This document shows, one piece after another, positions 30,976 through 43,294 of a stretch of DNA of 64,000 nucleotides. Under the pieces are notes generated by a model, which did no database searches, was not told the origin of the DNA, and saw only the letters and a list, made by a program, of their open reading frames with translations. The position numbers were made by a program, and so were the translations under genes. Numbering within the stretch: position 1 is the stretch's first letter; each line of letters starts with the position of its first letter. The stretch is from Acanthamoeba castellanii str. Neff (taxonomy: Eukaryota; Discosea; Longamoebia; Acanthamoebidae), in NCBI RefSeq assembly GCF_000313135.1, contig NW_004457442.1:784778-848777 (forward strand), read 5' to 3'.

Positions 30976-33900
30976 ATGCGGCCACGATGGCGATTAGGGG
31001 CAGGCCTGCTCGTGCTGACGCTGTTCTTGTATTTTACACAGCCCGCTGCTTCTTTTAGCGACCAAGAACGACACGAATTGCAGTACATTCACCTCCCATT
31101 TTTATTTTTTACATTTAATTCATTTATTTACTTTATAAATTCTCCATTAAAAAAATCAAATAAAAATAACAGGCAGGAAGTGAAGGGGATGTTCTACCAC
31201 GCCTACGACTCGTACATGCTGCACGCCTTCCCCAAGGACGAGCTCCTCCCCTTGAGCTGCAACGGCTCCGAGACCCTGGGCAGGTACCACGACCAAACAC
31301 GCCCCTGCTTGAACGCGCTGGACTCACGCACGTGTGTGTCGTTGGTCGTGTCGTGTCGTGTGCCCAGTTATTCGCTCACGCTGGTCGACTCCCTGGACGC
31401 GCTGTTGGTTCGTTCGGCTCCTTGCCTTCTTCTCCACACCTTTGCATTCAAGGTCTCACGTACGCACGCACGCGCGCCACCGCACGCGCACGCGCACACG
31501 CCAGATATTGGGCAATCACAGCGAGTTTGAGAAGGCCATCACGTGGGTGGGCGACAACCTCGATTTCGACCTGGACGCCAACGTGTCCGTGTTCGAAACC
31601 AACATCCGCGTTCTTGGTGGCTTGCTTTCCGGTGCGTTCCCCTCCCCTCACATTACCGTCCCATTTGGCAATCGGCACTGACCTGCACGAACCACCGCAC
31701 GCACCGCACGCACCGCACGCACCACATGCAGCTCATCTTCTTGCCGCCGATGCGCCGGAACTGTTCCCCGACTACGACGGCCGCTTGTTGGAGTTGGCCG
31801 TGGACCTGGCCTCGCGGCTGCTGCCCGCATTCCAAACCAACACGCGAATTCCCTACGGCACCGTGCGGCCCTCCTTCACCCATCGTGGCACCCTTTGGCG
31901 CACGAGCTCACGCCGTGCGTGCCATGTGTCGTGCGTGCCGTGTTGTGTGCCGTGTGTCGCGTGTTGCGTGTCGCATAGGTGAACTTGCGACACGGCGTCC
32001 CCGAGGGAGAAACAACGGTGGCCTCTCTGGCCGGTGCGGGCACGCTCATTTTGGAGTTCGGCCTCCTCTCGCGAATCACCGGCAATCCCGCGTTTGAGGT
32101 ACCCACCCTCGCCACCAATCTCGCTCGTGCGTGTGCTACGGTGCGTGTGCGGTCATGCGTGCGGTGATGTGTGCGCTGACGAATGGTGGCCATGTAGGAT
32201 GCGGCGCACGCTGCCCTGGTGGGCCTCTGGGAGCGGCGGTCGCCGATCGGCCTCTACGGCGGCCACATCGATACACGAGATGGCACATGGACCGACGCAT
32301 CGTCCGGCATCGGTGCGTCTTTCTCACCCGCCCGCCAGTCCACCTGCGCAACCAATCTTTTTAGTTATTATTATTATTTCTTTATTGCTGTTGTTTTCTT
32401 ATTATTATTATTATATTATTATTGAACCGTGCGGTGGTCCAGGCGCGGGAGCCGATTCATTCTTTGAATACCTGCTCAAGGGAGCCATCCTCTTCGACGA
32501 GGCCGACTACTATGCCATGTTCGAAGAGGTGCGACACACGCACCACACGACACACACACACACACACCGCACACACTCATCATTCCATGGTGGGTGCCCA
32601 ACGCAGGCGTACGAGGCGATCCTGGCGTACGTGCTGCACGACGGGTGGTACTTCGTCGTGGAGATGAACTCGGGCAAGATGGTCCTCCCCTACTTCGACG
32701 CCCTGTCCGCCTTCTGGCCCGGCCTCCAGGTACCCCTCGTCGTCTGTCGCTGGTGTGGTCAAGTTAAGGTGGCGGTCTGTTGCTGACGTCAGGCGGTCGT
32801 CACGGCCCAGGTGCTGCTCGGGGACGTGAGCGGGGCCATCGAGAGCGTCACGGGCTTCGCCAAGGTGTGGGCCTTCTTCGGGTTCACGCCCGAGAAGGCC
32901 AACCTCATCAACGGCGCCCTGCTGCAGGGACAGAAGAGGTACCCACCGCACACGCACACGCACACGACACGCACCACCGCACATGACACGTCATGACACG
33001 TCACGTCCGTGACTCAAATTTTTCTCTCCGCCCGCCGGGCCGTAGTTATCCCCTGCGCCCGGAGCTGGTCGAGAGCCTGTACTACCTGCACCAGGCCACC
33101 GGGGACCCCATCTGGCTCCACTTTGGCAAGGGCATCCTCTCTGCCCTCCAAAACCGCACCCGCGTGGTACCCCTCGTGCCGTGTGTGTCGTGTCGTGTCG
33201 TGTCGTGTCGTGTCGTGTGGCTGAGTCGCGCGTGGGTGCGGTGGTCAGGCTTGCGGGTATGCGGGCGTGGTGGACGTGGAGACGGGCGAGCTGGAGGACC
33301 ACATGAATTCGTTCTTTCTGGCCGAGACCCTCAAGTACCTCTACCTCCTGTTCGACGACGGCTCCAACTTTGTGCATAGTGGCGCCCGCGGCCGGCGCTA
33401 CGTGTTCAACACCGAGGGCCACGTACTGCCGGTCCGGGGCCAGTTCTTCGCGCCGGCCAACCGCTCCCTCGGTACACCACCTTGCCTCTTTCGCTCTTTT
33501 TCTCTCTCCCCCCCCCCTCTCGGCTCGCTTTCGCTCTTTTTTTCGCTTACGTGTGCTGTGTGTGTCGTATGTCGCGTGCGTGCGGTGGTCCGCACAGGCG
33601 TTATCAATGGCCACCGACACTGCCAACGCCCGCACTTCATGCAATCCGTGGCGGTGCCGTGGCTCAACCTCGCCAGCAGCTCGGGCCTGCCGGCCGCCAG
33701 GCCGCCGGCGCCCGAGGCCGCGGCTGCGACCGAGACCGACACCGAGACCGCAGAGTTGTCGACAGCTGCAAATCAGACGCAGGCCGAGGCGGTGGTCGAG
33801 GCGAGCGGCGGACAGTCTGCGGCACCGGAGCCGGCGGCGGGGGCGACGACGACACCGGTGCTGACGGGCGCGCAGATGCTGGGGCAGCTCATGGAGCAGT

Positions 33901-34926
33901 CCAAGCAGCAGCGACTGCGGGTCGAGCAGCAGATGGCCGAAATGCGCGGGCTGATCGACCAGCTCGAGGCCAAGCTCAAGCTCGAAGCGGACCTCGACGC
34001 TGCTGCCGCGGCCACCACCACCGCCGGCGAGGCCACCCCTTCAGCGCCCGCCCCCGACACAGCACCCGCATCTCCACGTGTACGTGCGTGTCGTGTCGTC
34101 GTGTGTGTCGTGTGTGCCGTGCCGTGCCGTGCCGTGTGTGTCGTGTCGTGTGCGTGCCGTGCGTGTCGTGTCGTGTTCGTGTTCGTGTGTGCGCTCATGT
34201 TCGGTGCGCCACGGTTAGGCCGAGGACTTCAAGCGCAGTCAAGAGTTTCAGCGGATGAAGGACATCGCGCGCATGATCGAGCAACGCCGGGAAAAGCAAC
34301 AGCAACAGAAGCTGCTGCAAGAGCAGCCGAAGCGGGACGAACCGTTGGACACTCTCACCGCCGCCACCGCCACCGCCACCGCCGCGACGTCGGCGGTGCC
34401 GCACAGCCGAGTGCAGGTGGTCGAGGTGCGGCTGCCGACGACGCAGCACCACCACCAGCAGCCATCGGGCGGGCAGCCCTGGGTGGCCGAGGACGGGTCG
34501 CCACTTATCAACCGCGTCAAGTCGTGCGACCCGTCGCCTGCGCCGGAGACTGCGACCATCGCCACGAAGCCAACGACCGCCGACCAGACGACCGACGACG
34601 ACGGCGCCGATGTCAACACGGATGACGTCACCGGTGCCATAAAGGCGGACGAGGCCCCGCGCGAGGTGGTCTTTCAGCTGATGAGCGACGGACGGCTGGT
34701 GGCGGTGGGCCAGCACGCGGCCGCGCTCGACCCCGAGACCATGGCACACCTCCTCCACTACGCCCAGGCCCAGCTCCAGGGGGGACTCAATCAAGGTCCC
34801 GGCCCAGGCCGCCTGGGCCGATGGCTCGCCAAGGAGCAGCAGCCACCAGAACACAAACACGACCAAACGACCAACAAGTACGACGAAGCTGTAGCGCGGG
34901 AGGCGGTGGTGTCGCCAGTCCGATGA
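30976..34926 (+). CDS. EDEM-like GH47 ER mannosidase-like protein
   Basis: About fourteen exons, roughly 900 residues. The signal/anchor is [22 protein letters not shown]47 (alpha/alpha)7 motifs follow in EDEM order: [164 protein letters not shown] and [15 protein letters not shown] proteins trim or recognise mannose on misfolded glycoproteins for ER-associated degradation. After the catalytic region there is an unusual extension of some 350 residues: Ala/Glu-rich, with coiled-coil segments ([36 protein letters not shown]), a Gln/His-rich part and no KDEL-like end. An ATG at 30934 is an alternative start. The exon beginning [12 protein letters not shown] follows a TGACGTCAG acceptor. Confidence 0.88.
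33183..33220 (+). repeat. Intronic (GTGTC)n repeat
   Basis: Seven GTGTC units in the EDEM-like intron before [14 protein letters not shown]. Confidence 0.8.
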
Positions 34927-35022
34927 CACATACGTGGGTTCAAAAAAAAGTCGATTGTTTTTGTTACGAACACACAGCGCCGCCCAAGCAAGAAGAGCCT
35001 TGCGTGTTGCGTCGTGATGCGT

Positions 35023-36531
35023 TCAGGCGTCGATCTTGGCCCAGGCGACCCTGGAGCCGCCGGTGGCGGTGGTGTTGTCGGTGAAGGGCACCTGCCAGAA
35101 GGTGGTGAGGCCGTCGCCGGTCGTGACGGCCAGGGTGGGCCGCTTGCCGGTGGCGCCCTCGTGCGACCAGCTCACGTCCCAGACCTCCTCCGCAAAGGCC
35201 GGCAGGACGGAGGGCTGGAACGGTTTGCCGATGTCGGAGCCTCGCCATACGCACACGGTGCTGTCGGCCGAGCCGCTGGCCAGCGCGCCCACGTTGAAGC
35301 CCGGGAAGGCGGTCCAGGCCAGAGTGCGAACCCAGCCGGTCTGCTTCTTCAGCACCTCCTCGCACACCGCGTCGCCGGTGATGACCTCATACCTGAGGTG
35401 GGCCGACGAATTGGCTGTGAGCTGGTTCCGTCATTGGTTGAAAGACGTGGGTGGCATTGCTGCTTACCGCCAGATTTTGATGAGGTTGTCGCAGCCGCCG
35501 GTGGCAAAGCGCATGGCGGCGCCCACGGCGGGCAGGGACTCCTCGCCGGCCGAGGGGGCGAACACGAGGGCGTTCACGCCCATGTGGTGGGCCATGAAAC
35601 GTTGCGCGTTCCACTGTCCCTCGTTGGCTGCCGGATTGGTGGTTGTGTGGGTCTTGAGCTCTGGTGAAGTTCCAGAAAGGCGGTTGCTGCAACTGATGAA
35701 ATTGATGTACCCTGGTAGCGGAGTAGCGAGACCGAGCCGTCCGAAGAAGCGCAGCCCACGAGCAGGCCGTGTTCGTGCGGCCCAAAGCACACCGAGTTGA
35801 CTGGAACAGGGTGTAAAAAAATACCTCATAAGGCGGACTGGCGCAGGCATGTGCGTACCGGAGAGCTCGTGAGCTTCATAGACAAAGGTCTTCTCCCACG
35901 AGTTGGGGCTGTTCTCTCGCCACACGATCACCCTTCGGTCGTAGCTGCAGCTCACCAGCAGCCCTAGTGGCCCAGCCAGTGTTGGAAGAAAATGATGATG
36001 TTAACATAGGTTGCGAAGTGAGGGTGAGTTGGGAGGTGACGGCCATACCGCCATTGAACGAGGGGAACGACCATCGCACCTGCCACACGGCTCCCGCATG
36101 TCTGCACTCAGGTGTGTTTTCATGCACTGTGAGCACAGTGCCTTGCGTGTGTGTGGCGTGCGTGTGCGGACAAAGAGAAGCTGGGCTGCACGCACCCCGA
36201 GAGTTCACAAAGGGGCGCAGAGGTGGTGGAGGCAGCGTCGAAGATGCGGATGACACCGTCGGACGACCCAACGGCCACCCGCTTCCCGAAGAAGTCAAAC
36301 TGGGCATCGTGCTGTTTTGTTTTGATTTAACACCACAAGCCAAGACCTTTGTGAGTTCAAATCTTGAAGCCTTGGTACTTCACCTCATTAGCCATCTCTA
36401 CCTCTGCCTCTTGTGACTCAGGCAATTCCATTACATTTTACAGATTTGGCCAATTTGTAGATTAGTCCAAGTGGAGGTGTGCGTACCGCCTCTACTCCAG
36501 ATGGGAGGGTGAAACAGGAGACAGAAGACAT
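35023..36531 (-). CDS. SEC13: SEC13, COPII/nuclear pore WD40 protein
   Basis: About seven exons, 320-340 residues, a six-bladed WD40 open propeller. The start ATG at 36531 gives MSSVSCFTLPSGVEA, joined to HDAQFDFFGKRVAVGSSDG. Diagnostic blocks: VRIFD-type strand VIRIFDAASTTS, AGAVWQVRWSFPSFNGG, LVSCSYDRRVIVWRENSPNS, VNSVCFGPHEHGLLVGCASS, DGSVSLLRYQ, FATGGCDNLIKIWR, WVRTLAWTAFPGFN and EEVWDVSWSHEGATG. The stop is at 35023. SEC13 pairs with SEC31 to build the outer COPII coat and with NUP145C/NUP96 in nuclear pores; it also takes part in the SEA/GATOR2 complex. The small first exon fits in phase but is the least certain part. Convergent with the EDEM-like gene (96-base gap). Confidence 0.92.
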
Positions 36532-36744
36532 GCTTCGAGTAGGAAGTAGAACCACAAAGATGGCGTTGACGTGGAGGCCCCCTTGTCGAAGAGTAATTTC
36601 CTTTCTTTCCTTTGCTTCCTCTACTTTTATAAAGCGGCACTTACCTTTTCCGAATTTTTATTTATTTCCGAAAGTTTCAACTGGTTCGTTTGCATTTCGA
36701 AAAGCAATTGGCAAATAAATAAAAAGGCCTTCAGCGCTGCCAAC

Positions 36745-37672
36745 TCAAGAAGAGGAGGTCGCGGCCGCGGGAGCGGGCTTGGCGTTGAGGAAGGTCTTGA
36801 TCATGTTCTGGCCGATCGGGGTCTTGATCATGGGGGTCAGCTTGGGCGTGGTGAAGGAGAAGATTTTGTTCGACGGCGTCGCCACCAGCAGGAACACGTC
36901 CGCGCCCTCCGCCGGATGGGCCACCACCGACACTCGCACGCACTGAACACACTTTGTAAGTCACGATGACACGCACACAACACGACACACATGGCACGCA
37001 CGACACTCGGTCGTACGTCGTTGTGCAGTTGGACGTAGCGGGACTTGAAGGCCTTCTCGCGTTCGGAGTCGTCTTCGAGGTACTCGGCGGCGTCGAGCTC
37101 CTCCTCGGTCACGTCGTCGACGACGAGCGGGGCGCCGACGGTCGGGGCGGGGCCGTTGGGGCTCTCCTTGAGCAGCTGCGAGTCTGCCGAGGGCGCCGCC
37201 GCCTGGTCACCGGTGGCGGCAGCAGCAGGCTGCTTCTGGCCATAGAGCAGGTTCGTGAACAGGTCCTTCGCCTGCTTCTCCGTGATCAACGGCTCTACCG
37301 TGTGTCGTGCGTCGTGAGTTGCGTGTCGTGCCGTGGTGCATTGTTTGTGAGCATTGTGCGTGTAGTAGATTGATGTGAGTAGCGGTACCGAGCTGGGGCG
37401 AGGCGTAGCTCTTGACCTGGCCCTTGAATGAGAACAGCAGAGCCACCTCGCACCCCGTGAGGGCGCCCAACAGGTACGACTGCAACCAAGCACGCAGATA
37501 ATTGAGATCTTGAATTAAAGAGGATTAGATTTGTGTAGAATTTAAAGATTCACACCTTCTTTAGGAGGCGATCAGCCTGGTCCTGCAGATGGATTTCGAG
37601 CTCCGAGAGCACCGAATTGGCCTCCTCCACGCTCTTGATCGACTGTGCGATGGGTGGCGGCAGCTCGTCCAT
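36745..37672 (-). CDS. Hypothetical protein
   Basis: Four exons, about 230 residues. The ATG at 37672 opens MDELPPPIAQSIKSVEEANS, a helical N-terminus continuing VLSELEIHLQDQADRLLKK. The second exon reads YLLGALTGCEVALLFSFKGQ. The third is partly acidic and low complexity (GEKQAKDLFTNLLYGQ region, then VVDDVTEEELDAAEYLEDD) and ends KSRYVQLHND. The last, CVRVSVVAHPAEGADVFLLV, has beta character and ends in an Ala/Ser-rich tail at 36745. I do not recognise the family; no membrane span is convincing. It sits 87 bases downstream of the LRR gene stop, in the same orientation, with the palindrome GCTGACGTCAGC between them. Confidence 0.6.
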
Positions 37673-37739
37673 TAAGATATCTTGTGCAGTAGCCGATTTA
37701 TGTTTCTCTCGCCAAAAACAAAAATCATTTCCTCTTTAT

Positions 37740-37751
37740 GCTGACGTCAGC
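37740..37751. promoter_or_regulatory. CRE-like palindrome upstream of hypothetical gene
   Basis: Perfect 12-base palindrome GCTGACGTCAGC containing TGACGTCA, the classic bZIP (CREB/ATF) site. It lies 68-79 bases upstream of the ATG at 37672, in a spacer of only 87 bases. Confidence 0.4.
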
Positions 37752-37759
37752 TCGAACGG

Positions 37760-40700
37760 TCACTTGCCCATGAGGGAACTGGTCCAGGTCGTGCGGTAGT
37801 GGATCTGCAACAGCAGCGTGGGCAGCTCCTGCCTCAGTCTCCGTCGCACCTCTTCCGTCATACCTGTGTGTGTGTGTTGTGTGTGTTGTTGTTGTTGTTG
37901 TAGCGACGACCCCGGGGTGAGCCTCCATGTAGGTGGTGTGTGCCCTGTGTACAACAATACCCTTGTTCCAGACGACGGTCATGCGCTGGAGGGTGACGTC
38001 GGCGCCCTGCTCCTTGGCGTCTATCAGCCACAGGAACACTTCGTTATTCACCTTCGAGCACTCGTTCAGATCTAACACCTGCCACACGCAACCAGTCCCA
38101 CAACGTTGAGTGTGTGCGGTGCGTGTGCGGTAACACGAGTGCGATGCATGTGTGCGGTGGTGCGTGCGGACAGCGCTCAAACCAGAAGGCGGCGGCCGTA
38201 CCTGGAGGCAGTGGGCCTTCCGCAGGATGCGGATGACGTGGATGTTGTCGAGGAAGTCGCAGCCGGTCAGGTACAGCTCCTGGATGGTCTCCCTGGAATG
38301 CCGCACGATGTCGTATATGTTGTCGAAGCTCATCTTGGCGCAGCGCGAGAGATCCACCACCCGCAACTGACCCAGCTCAAGAGACTCCTCCTTGCCGTCG
38401 TTGCCGGTTCCATGTTCCTCATCCACCTCCTCGTCTTCATCGTCATCGCCATCCTCGTCGACGTCATCACCACACGAGCCGAGATCGCGCTGCCGGCGGC
38501 TGTGCTCGTCATCGTCACTGGCAGTGTTGACGGCACGACTCTCCTTGTCCTTGCCCTTGTTGTCCCCGCCGACGCTGTTGCCGTCGTCCACCGTGAGCGT
38601 GACATTGGTGAGCTCGCGCCTCCGCTCGCGCTTCCAGCCCTCAGCGCGCTCGGCCTCGCCGCCGCCAGTGCCATGCGCGCCTCCACCCGAGGAATCCGAG
38701 GAATCCACGCCGTTGCGGGCGCCCTTCGAGCTGTCGCCATTGTCGACACGGTGCAGGCGCAGGGCCTCGAGTCGCCCGGCGACGTCGTCCACGCCGTTGG
38801 CGCCGTCTTCGGCCTGCAGGCGGAGGCGGTTGAGGCGGTTGAGCTGGAGGCGGCGACGGCGACGGCGGCGTCGGAAGACGACTTCGGTGAGGTCGATGCA
38901 GAAGCCGAGGTTGAGGGTGCGCAGGTTGATCGAGGCCGCGCGCGACGAGATGACGACGCTCTTGACGCCCGGGCAGGACTTGAGGTTGAGCGTGAACAGG
39001 TGGTGCGCGCTGCGCATCTCGACGCGTTCCAGCCGCTTGGACGACGACAGGTTCATGTTCTGCAGCCGTGAGCAGTTGACCACCACCTCGGTCACGCTCT
39101 GGGCGAACGATAGGTCGAGCGTCTTGAGCGACGGCGACGCGATCTCGACCACGCCGCCACGCTGCTCTCGACCGCTGCTGCCGTTGTTGCTCTGCCGCTG
39201 TTGGTGCTTCGCCCCCGAACTACCAAGGCTGTTTTTCTTGCCGACACCACCGGCTGACGTGGCACTGCCGCTGCTGGCCGGGAGGAACGAGGCCGCGTCG
39301 TCCAGGGTGAGGTTGCGCAGGATGAGGTTCTCCAGGGCGATCTTGTTCTTGTTGGTGTTGATGGTGGCGGCGGTGGAGGTGGAGTCGCCCGGCGGCGCGA
39401 GAAAGTTGGTCTTGACGATCTCGATCAGCGAGTGCGACGCGATGAAGTCCTCGAGCGAGCTGATCGAGAGCGACATGGGCGACACGAATGAGTTGGACTT
39501 GGTCCGCCTGTCGCCGGTGCCGTCGACAGTTGTTGTTGTTGTCGACAACGATGATGGTGCTGACGTCAGCGACGGCGAGGTCGCGGCCGACGCCGAGGGC
39601 GAGGGCGTGAGCACGGGCGTCTGGAAGGGGAAGAGCGAGGGGAAGGTCGTCGAGGCCGATGTCGACAAGACCTGTCCGGGCGTGGCGGGCGTGAACGAGG
39701 ACAGGTTGAGCGAGAGCAGGCCCGGGCAGTGCTCGGCGATGATCTCGAGCGGGATGCCCTTCGTGCCCTTGAGGTTGATGCTCTTCAGGTTGGCGCTGAT
39801 GCCGCCGAAGAGTCGGCGCAGGTCGCCCACGAACGACTGCGACGGCGACAGCAGGAGGGCGGGGGAGAGCAGAAGCGGCGGCGACGATGACGATGACGAA
39901 GATGAAGACGACGAGAACGAAGATAGGGAGGAGGAGCTGAACGAAGACGACGGCGACGAGGTGCCCAAGGCCGCCTCGAAGTTGTAGTTGGACAGGATGA
40001 GGGTCGACAGCGACGGGCACTCGATCGAGCTCTCCTTGAGCGACAGCAGATTGCCGCCGGCCGACCCCGACGACGACGAGACGCCGAGCGACGCCAGCGA
40101 CGCCGCCGCGCCCGTCGGAATGCCGACCGTCGGGCCTCCCGCGGCCGGGTTCCAACTGTCAAAGTTGAACACCTCCTCGAGGAAGTTGTAGTCGAAGTAG
40201 AACACGTTCTCCTCGCTCTCGCTCCGCTCGCGGCCCAGCTCGCGCCGCCGCCGGGCCGTCTCGCCGAGAATGCCCAGCAGCCCGGTGGCGGAGGCGTGGG
40301 TGGCGTCGAGCGCGGCGCTGCCGCCGGAGCCGCCGCCAAAACTGCCGACGACCGAGCCGAGGGTCATCTCGCCGCCGGTGCCGCCCGAGCCGCTGCGGCC
40401 CTTGGTGATGCCCTTGATCTTGGCGATGTTGAGCAGGTTGAGCGCCGGGCAGTTGATGTGCGGGTCGATGAGGCGCTCGCAGTTGATGAGGTGGAGCGAC
40501 GCCAGCAGCGGGCAGGCGATGTGCGGCCCGTGGAGGATGTAGACGTTGGACATGTTGAGCTGCTGCAGGGCCGGCAGCTCAAAGTGCGGGTTGAGGAAAC
40601 GCGCGTGGCACGACACGTCCAGGTAGGCCAGCGACGGGTGACCCTCGAACATCGGCGACGACAGCGAACACCCTGCCGCCCAGCACCATCGATCAGCTCA

Positions 40701-42857
40701 CACGGCCACACGGCACACACGGCACACGCACGTGGCACGACACGACACGACATGATACCAGAGATTATGAGCTTCTGGAGGTTGGCCAGGGACTTGGCCT
40801 GCATCAGGTACTCGACCGATTTATCTGGTTCACGTGGCGCGCGAGGCAAAAAAGTTGAGAATTTCAGAATGCGTCGGGCTGGAGGAGAGAGAGTCTGAAT
40901 TGCGGTTGTCGCGTACCAGTGAGGCCCTTGCAGCGCGAGAGGTTGAGGAGCGAGAGGGAGGTGCTCGCCATGTTGGCGCACAGCTGCTCCACGCACTTGT
41001 CCTGAATGCTCCCGCAGTTGGCCAGGGACAGCATCTCCAGGTGCGGCAGACCTGTGTCGTGTGATCAGAGTGAATTTGTATTAACAACTGGTCAGGCGGC
41101 TCCTGACGTGGCCTGTACTCAAGGGACCCAGCAGAGACGAGAGGCGTGGGGGTTGTACCTTTGGCGATTTGAATGAACCGGTCCTCGCTCATGGACGCGC
41201 AGTGGCTCAAAATGAGACGCGAAATGTTCTTAAAAAGAACGAAAGAATGAAAGAAAGCGACAGACAACGCGAAAGCGAAAGAGACAAGGTCAGAGAACGA
41301 GAAATGAGAGACAACCAGGAAAAAGAGGGCATCGCGTACAGGACACGCGACGATGAAGCTCTTGAACTGCCGGTCGTCGGCGAACATGCACCCGGCCAGG
41401 TCGATGCACTTGAGGTTGGCCGCCGTCTGTTGACCACCGTGTCACGGACAGGTAAAGGGTGAGCGTGCGGCGGCACGTGACCACAAACCGACACATGTGC
41501 GGGTGAGGCCGCATACCGGTGATCGCACAAAGTTGTCCAGCGAACCATCGAATCGTGGAACGATGTGCGTCTGCTGGTCCATCCGAAGCGACAATCTACA
41601 AACGCATAGACCTGATGAGTGCGCACGCGTCGTGTCGTGTCGTTGGTCGTGTCGTTGGTCGCGCGCAAGCGTACACTTTGAGGTTCTGGTGGTGTGGCTT
41701 GGCGAGCTTCCGGAGGGCGTCATTCAGCTGGAGCGGAAAATCGTTGTTGATGAAGAGGGCTTCGAGCCGCGGGGCCATCTTCATCAGCGCAAACAGCGCC
41801 CGCTGGTTGAGCTTGCTGCAGCCGGACAGGTTGAGGAAGTGGAGGTGGGGCAGGCCCGCACTGGCGAGCGTCGCGTCGGCGCCCGCGTCGGCTGCGGGCT
41901 TCTGGCGCAACTGCTGCTTCTGCTCGGTCTTGAGGGCCACGAACGAGTAGCCGGTGATGGCGCAGTGGGACAGGTCCAGCTTACGCAGCAAGCGGCAGTT
42001 CCTCATAATCTGCAATACAGACGCTATAGACGACACGACACGACACGACACGACCAACGACACGGACGGCACACACGAGAAAAGGCGTGTGCGGGGGGAG
42101 AGACAATGAGAGGTCTCTTCGTAGTGCGCGCATGCCACCATAGACCATAGGGCGGGCCACGTACTGTCGCTCACGACCGTGCAATGGCACAGGTTGACCG
42201 ATGTCAGGTATTTGCAGCTTTTGGCGACCTGCAGCGTGCAATAAATGAATAAATAAAAAGATAAATAAGCTCCAGTCTGTTCGGTACGACAATCAATCGA
42301 TTGAATTGATTGGTGTGAAGAGCTGCGAGAGTGGCGACCAAGGTGGTACCTCGAGGATGGTGAAATCAGTGATCGCCGGGCAGTGGGCCAAGTTGATGGA
42401 GGTGATGTTGGGGCAGCACTTCACCACCCTATGCGTACCGTCCACCCCAAGTCCGCGTCAGTACTGACAGGCACGTCAGGCGTCCCGGGGCACGTACCGG
42501 ACGATGGTGGTGTTGTTGGTCTCTCGACAGCCGCTCATGTCCAGCGTGCGCAGGTCCGGATCCAGCAACAGCCGCAGCCTAGCCACAGCACACACGCCAC
42601 ACACGTACACACGCCACACACACGCCACACACACACACACACACACGCCACACACGACTAAGCCCCACGTGGCACAGATTGGTTGCGGCTGTGGGGCAAG
42701 GCGGTGCGCACCTGGCCTCGGTGAGCATGCTGCGGCGGTTGAGAAAGCTCAGCATGCGCTCCTTGAGTTCGACGGGCACGTGTGCCGACGGCAGCGTAGT
42801 GATGTTGAGCCCTACGAACTCGATGCATAGGTCCAACAGAGCCGGGGGTTGATTCAT
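37760..42857 (-). CDS. Large leucine-rich-repeat (Cys-containing, FBXL/AMN1-type) protein
   Basis: About fourteen exons, roughly 1,250-1,300 residues. The N-terminus (ALLDLCIEFVGLNITTLPSA, VPVELKERMLSFLNRRSML) resembles the helical adaptor region of LRR ubiquitin-ligase receptors; this is inference. Then come Cys-type LRRs: LRTLDMSGCRETNNTTIVR, NITSINLAHCPAITDFTILE, YLTSVNLCHCTVVSDST, LLRKLDLSHCAITGYSFVAL, LHFLNLSGCSKLNQRALFAL, LEMLSLANCGSIQDKCVEQL. They continue in one exon of about 2.5 kb (40652 to about 38230): SLAYLDVSCHARFLNPHFEL, LKTLDLSFAQSVTEVVVNC, LRVVDLSRCAKMSFDNIYDI. This exon is broken by long Ser/Thr-rich, Gly-rich and acidic low-complexity insertions (about 40340-39240 and 38800-38400). 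The last exons read VLDLNECSKVNNEVFLWLID and EEVRRRLRQELPTLLLQIHY, stop at 37760. The last junction needs donor GGTATTG at phase 1. Confidence 0.75.
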
Positions 42858-43294
42858 GATCACCGCGTCTTGTCTATTATGCCACCGGCAACGATTACTG
42901 GCCTTCGAGGTAGAGTCGATTATTAGGTGAGATGGTTTGCCACACGCTTGGAACGACGGCTGGATTGCAATTCAGTAGAAATCGATGTAGAATTAACTGC
43001 CTCGATTTTCTAAATCTGTTCTCTCTTGGACTTGGAGCCGAACTCGCTGTAGCTTGCAAGGTCGTTGGTAGGTCTAGACCTCCAAGAAAGAATTCAAAAT
43101 CAATGAAACCAATGAACGTCGCCTCGCTCCCCTCTCGATCCTTTGTTCGTGTTCTGCTTTTTGGCCATTTATCATTTCTTTTTTGATCCTGGTGCTTATT
43201 TGTCGACCACGCCATCTTTGTTTTCAAGGTGGAGCCACACACAGACAACAAACAAACAACGAACGAACGTGGAAGTCTTTCTTCATTCTTCTTG
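42858..43294. other. Intergenic, promoter of the LRR gene
   Basis: 437 bases between the RasGAP stop and the LRR start codon, both minus strand. AT-richer than the genes; nothing else recognised. Confidence 0.35.

Noticed and set aside
36340..36400. tRNA-like GAGTTCAAATC motif
   Set aside because: No acceptor or anticodon stem can be paired around it; it lies in the SEC13 intron/leader.
37725..37880. Reading-frame extension of the LRR protein to 37725
   Set aside because: The alternative frame EEVRRRLRQELPTLLLQ with stop at 37760 is more protein-like and joins in phase to NKG through a GGTATTG donor.
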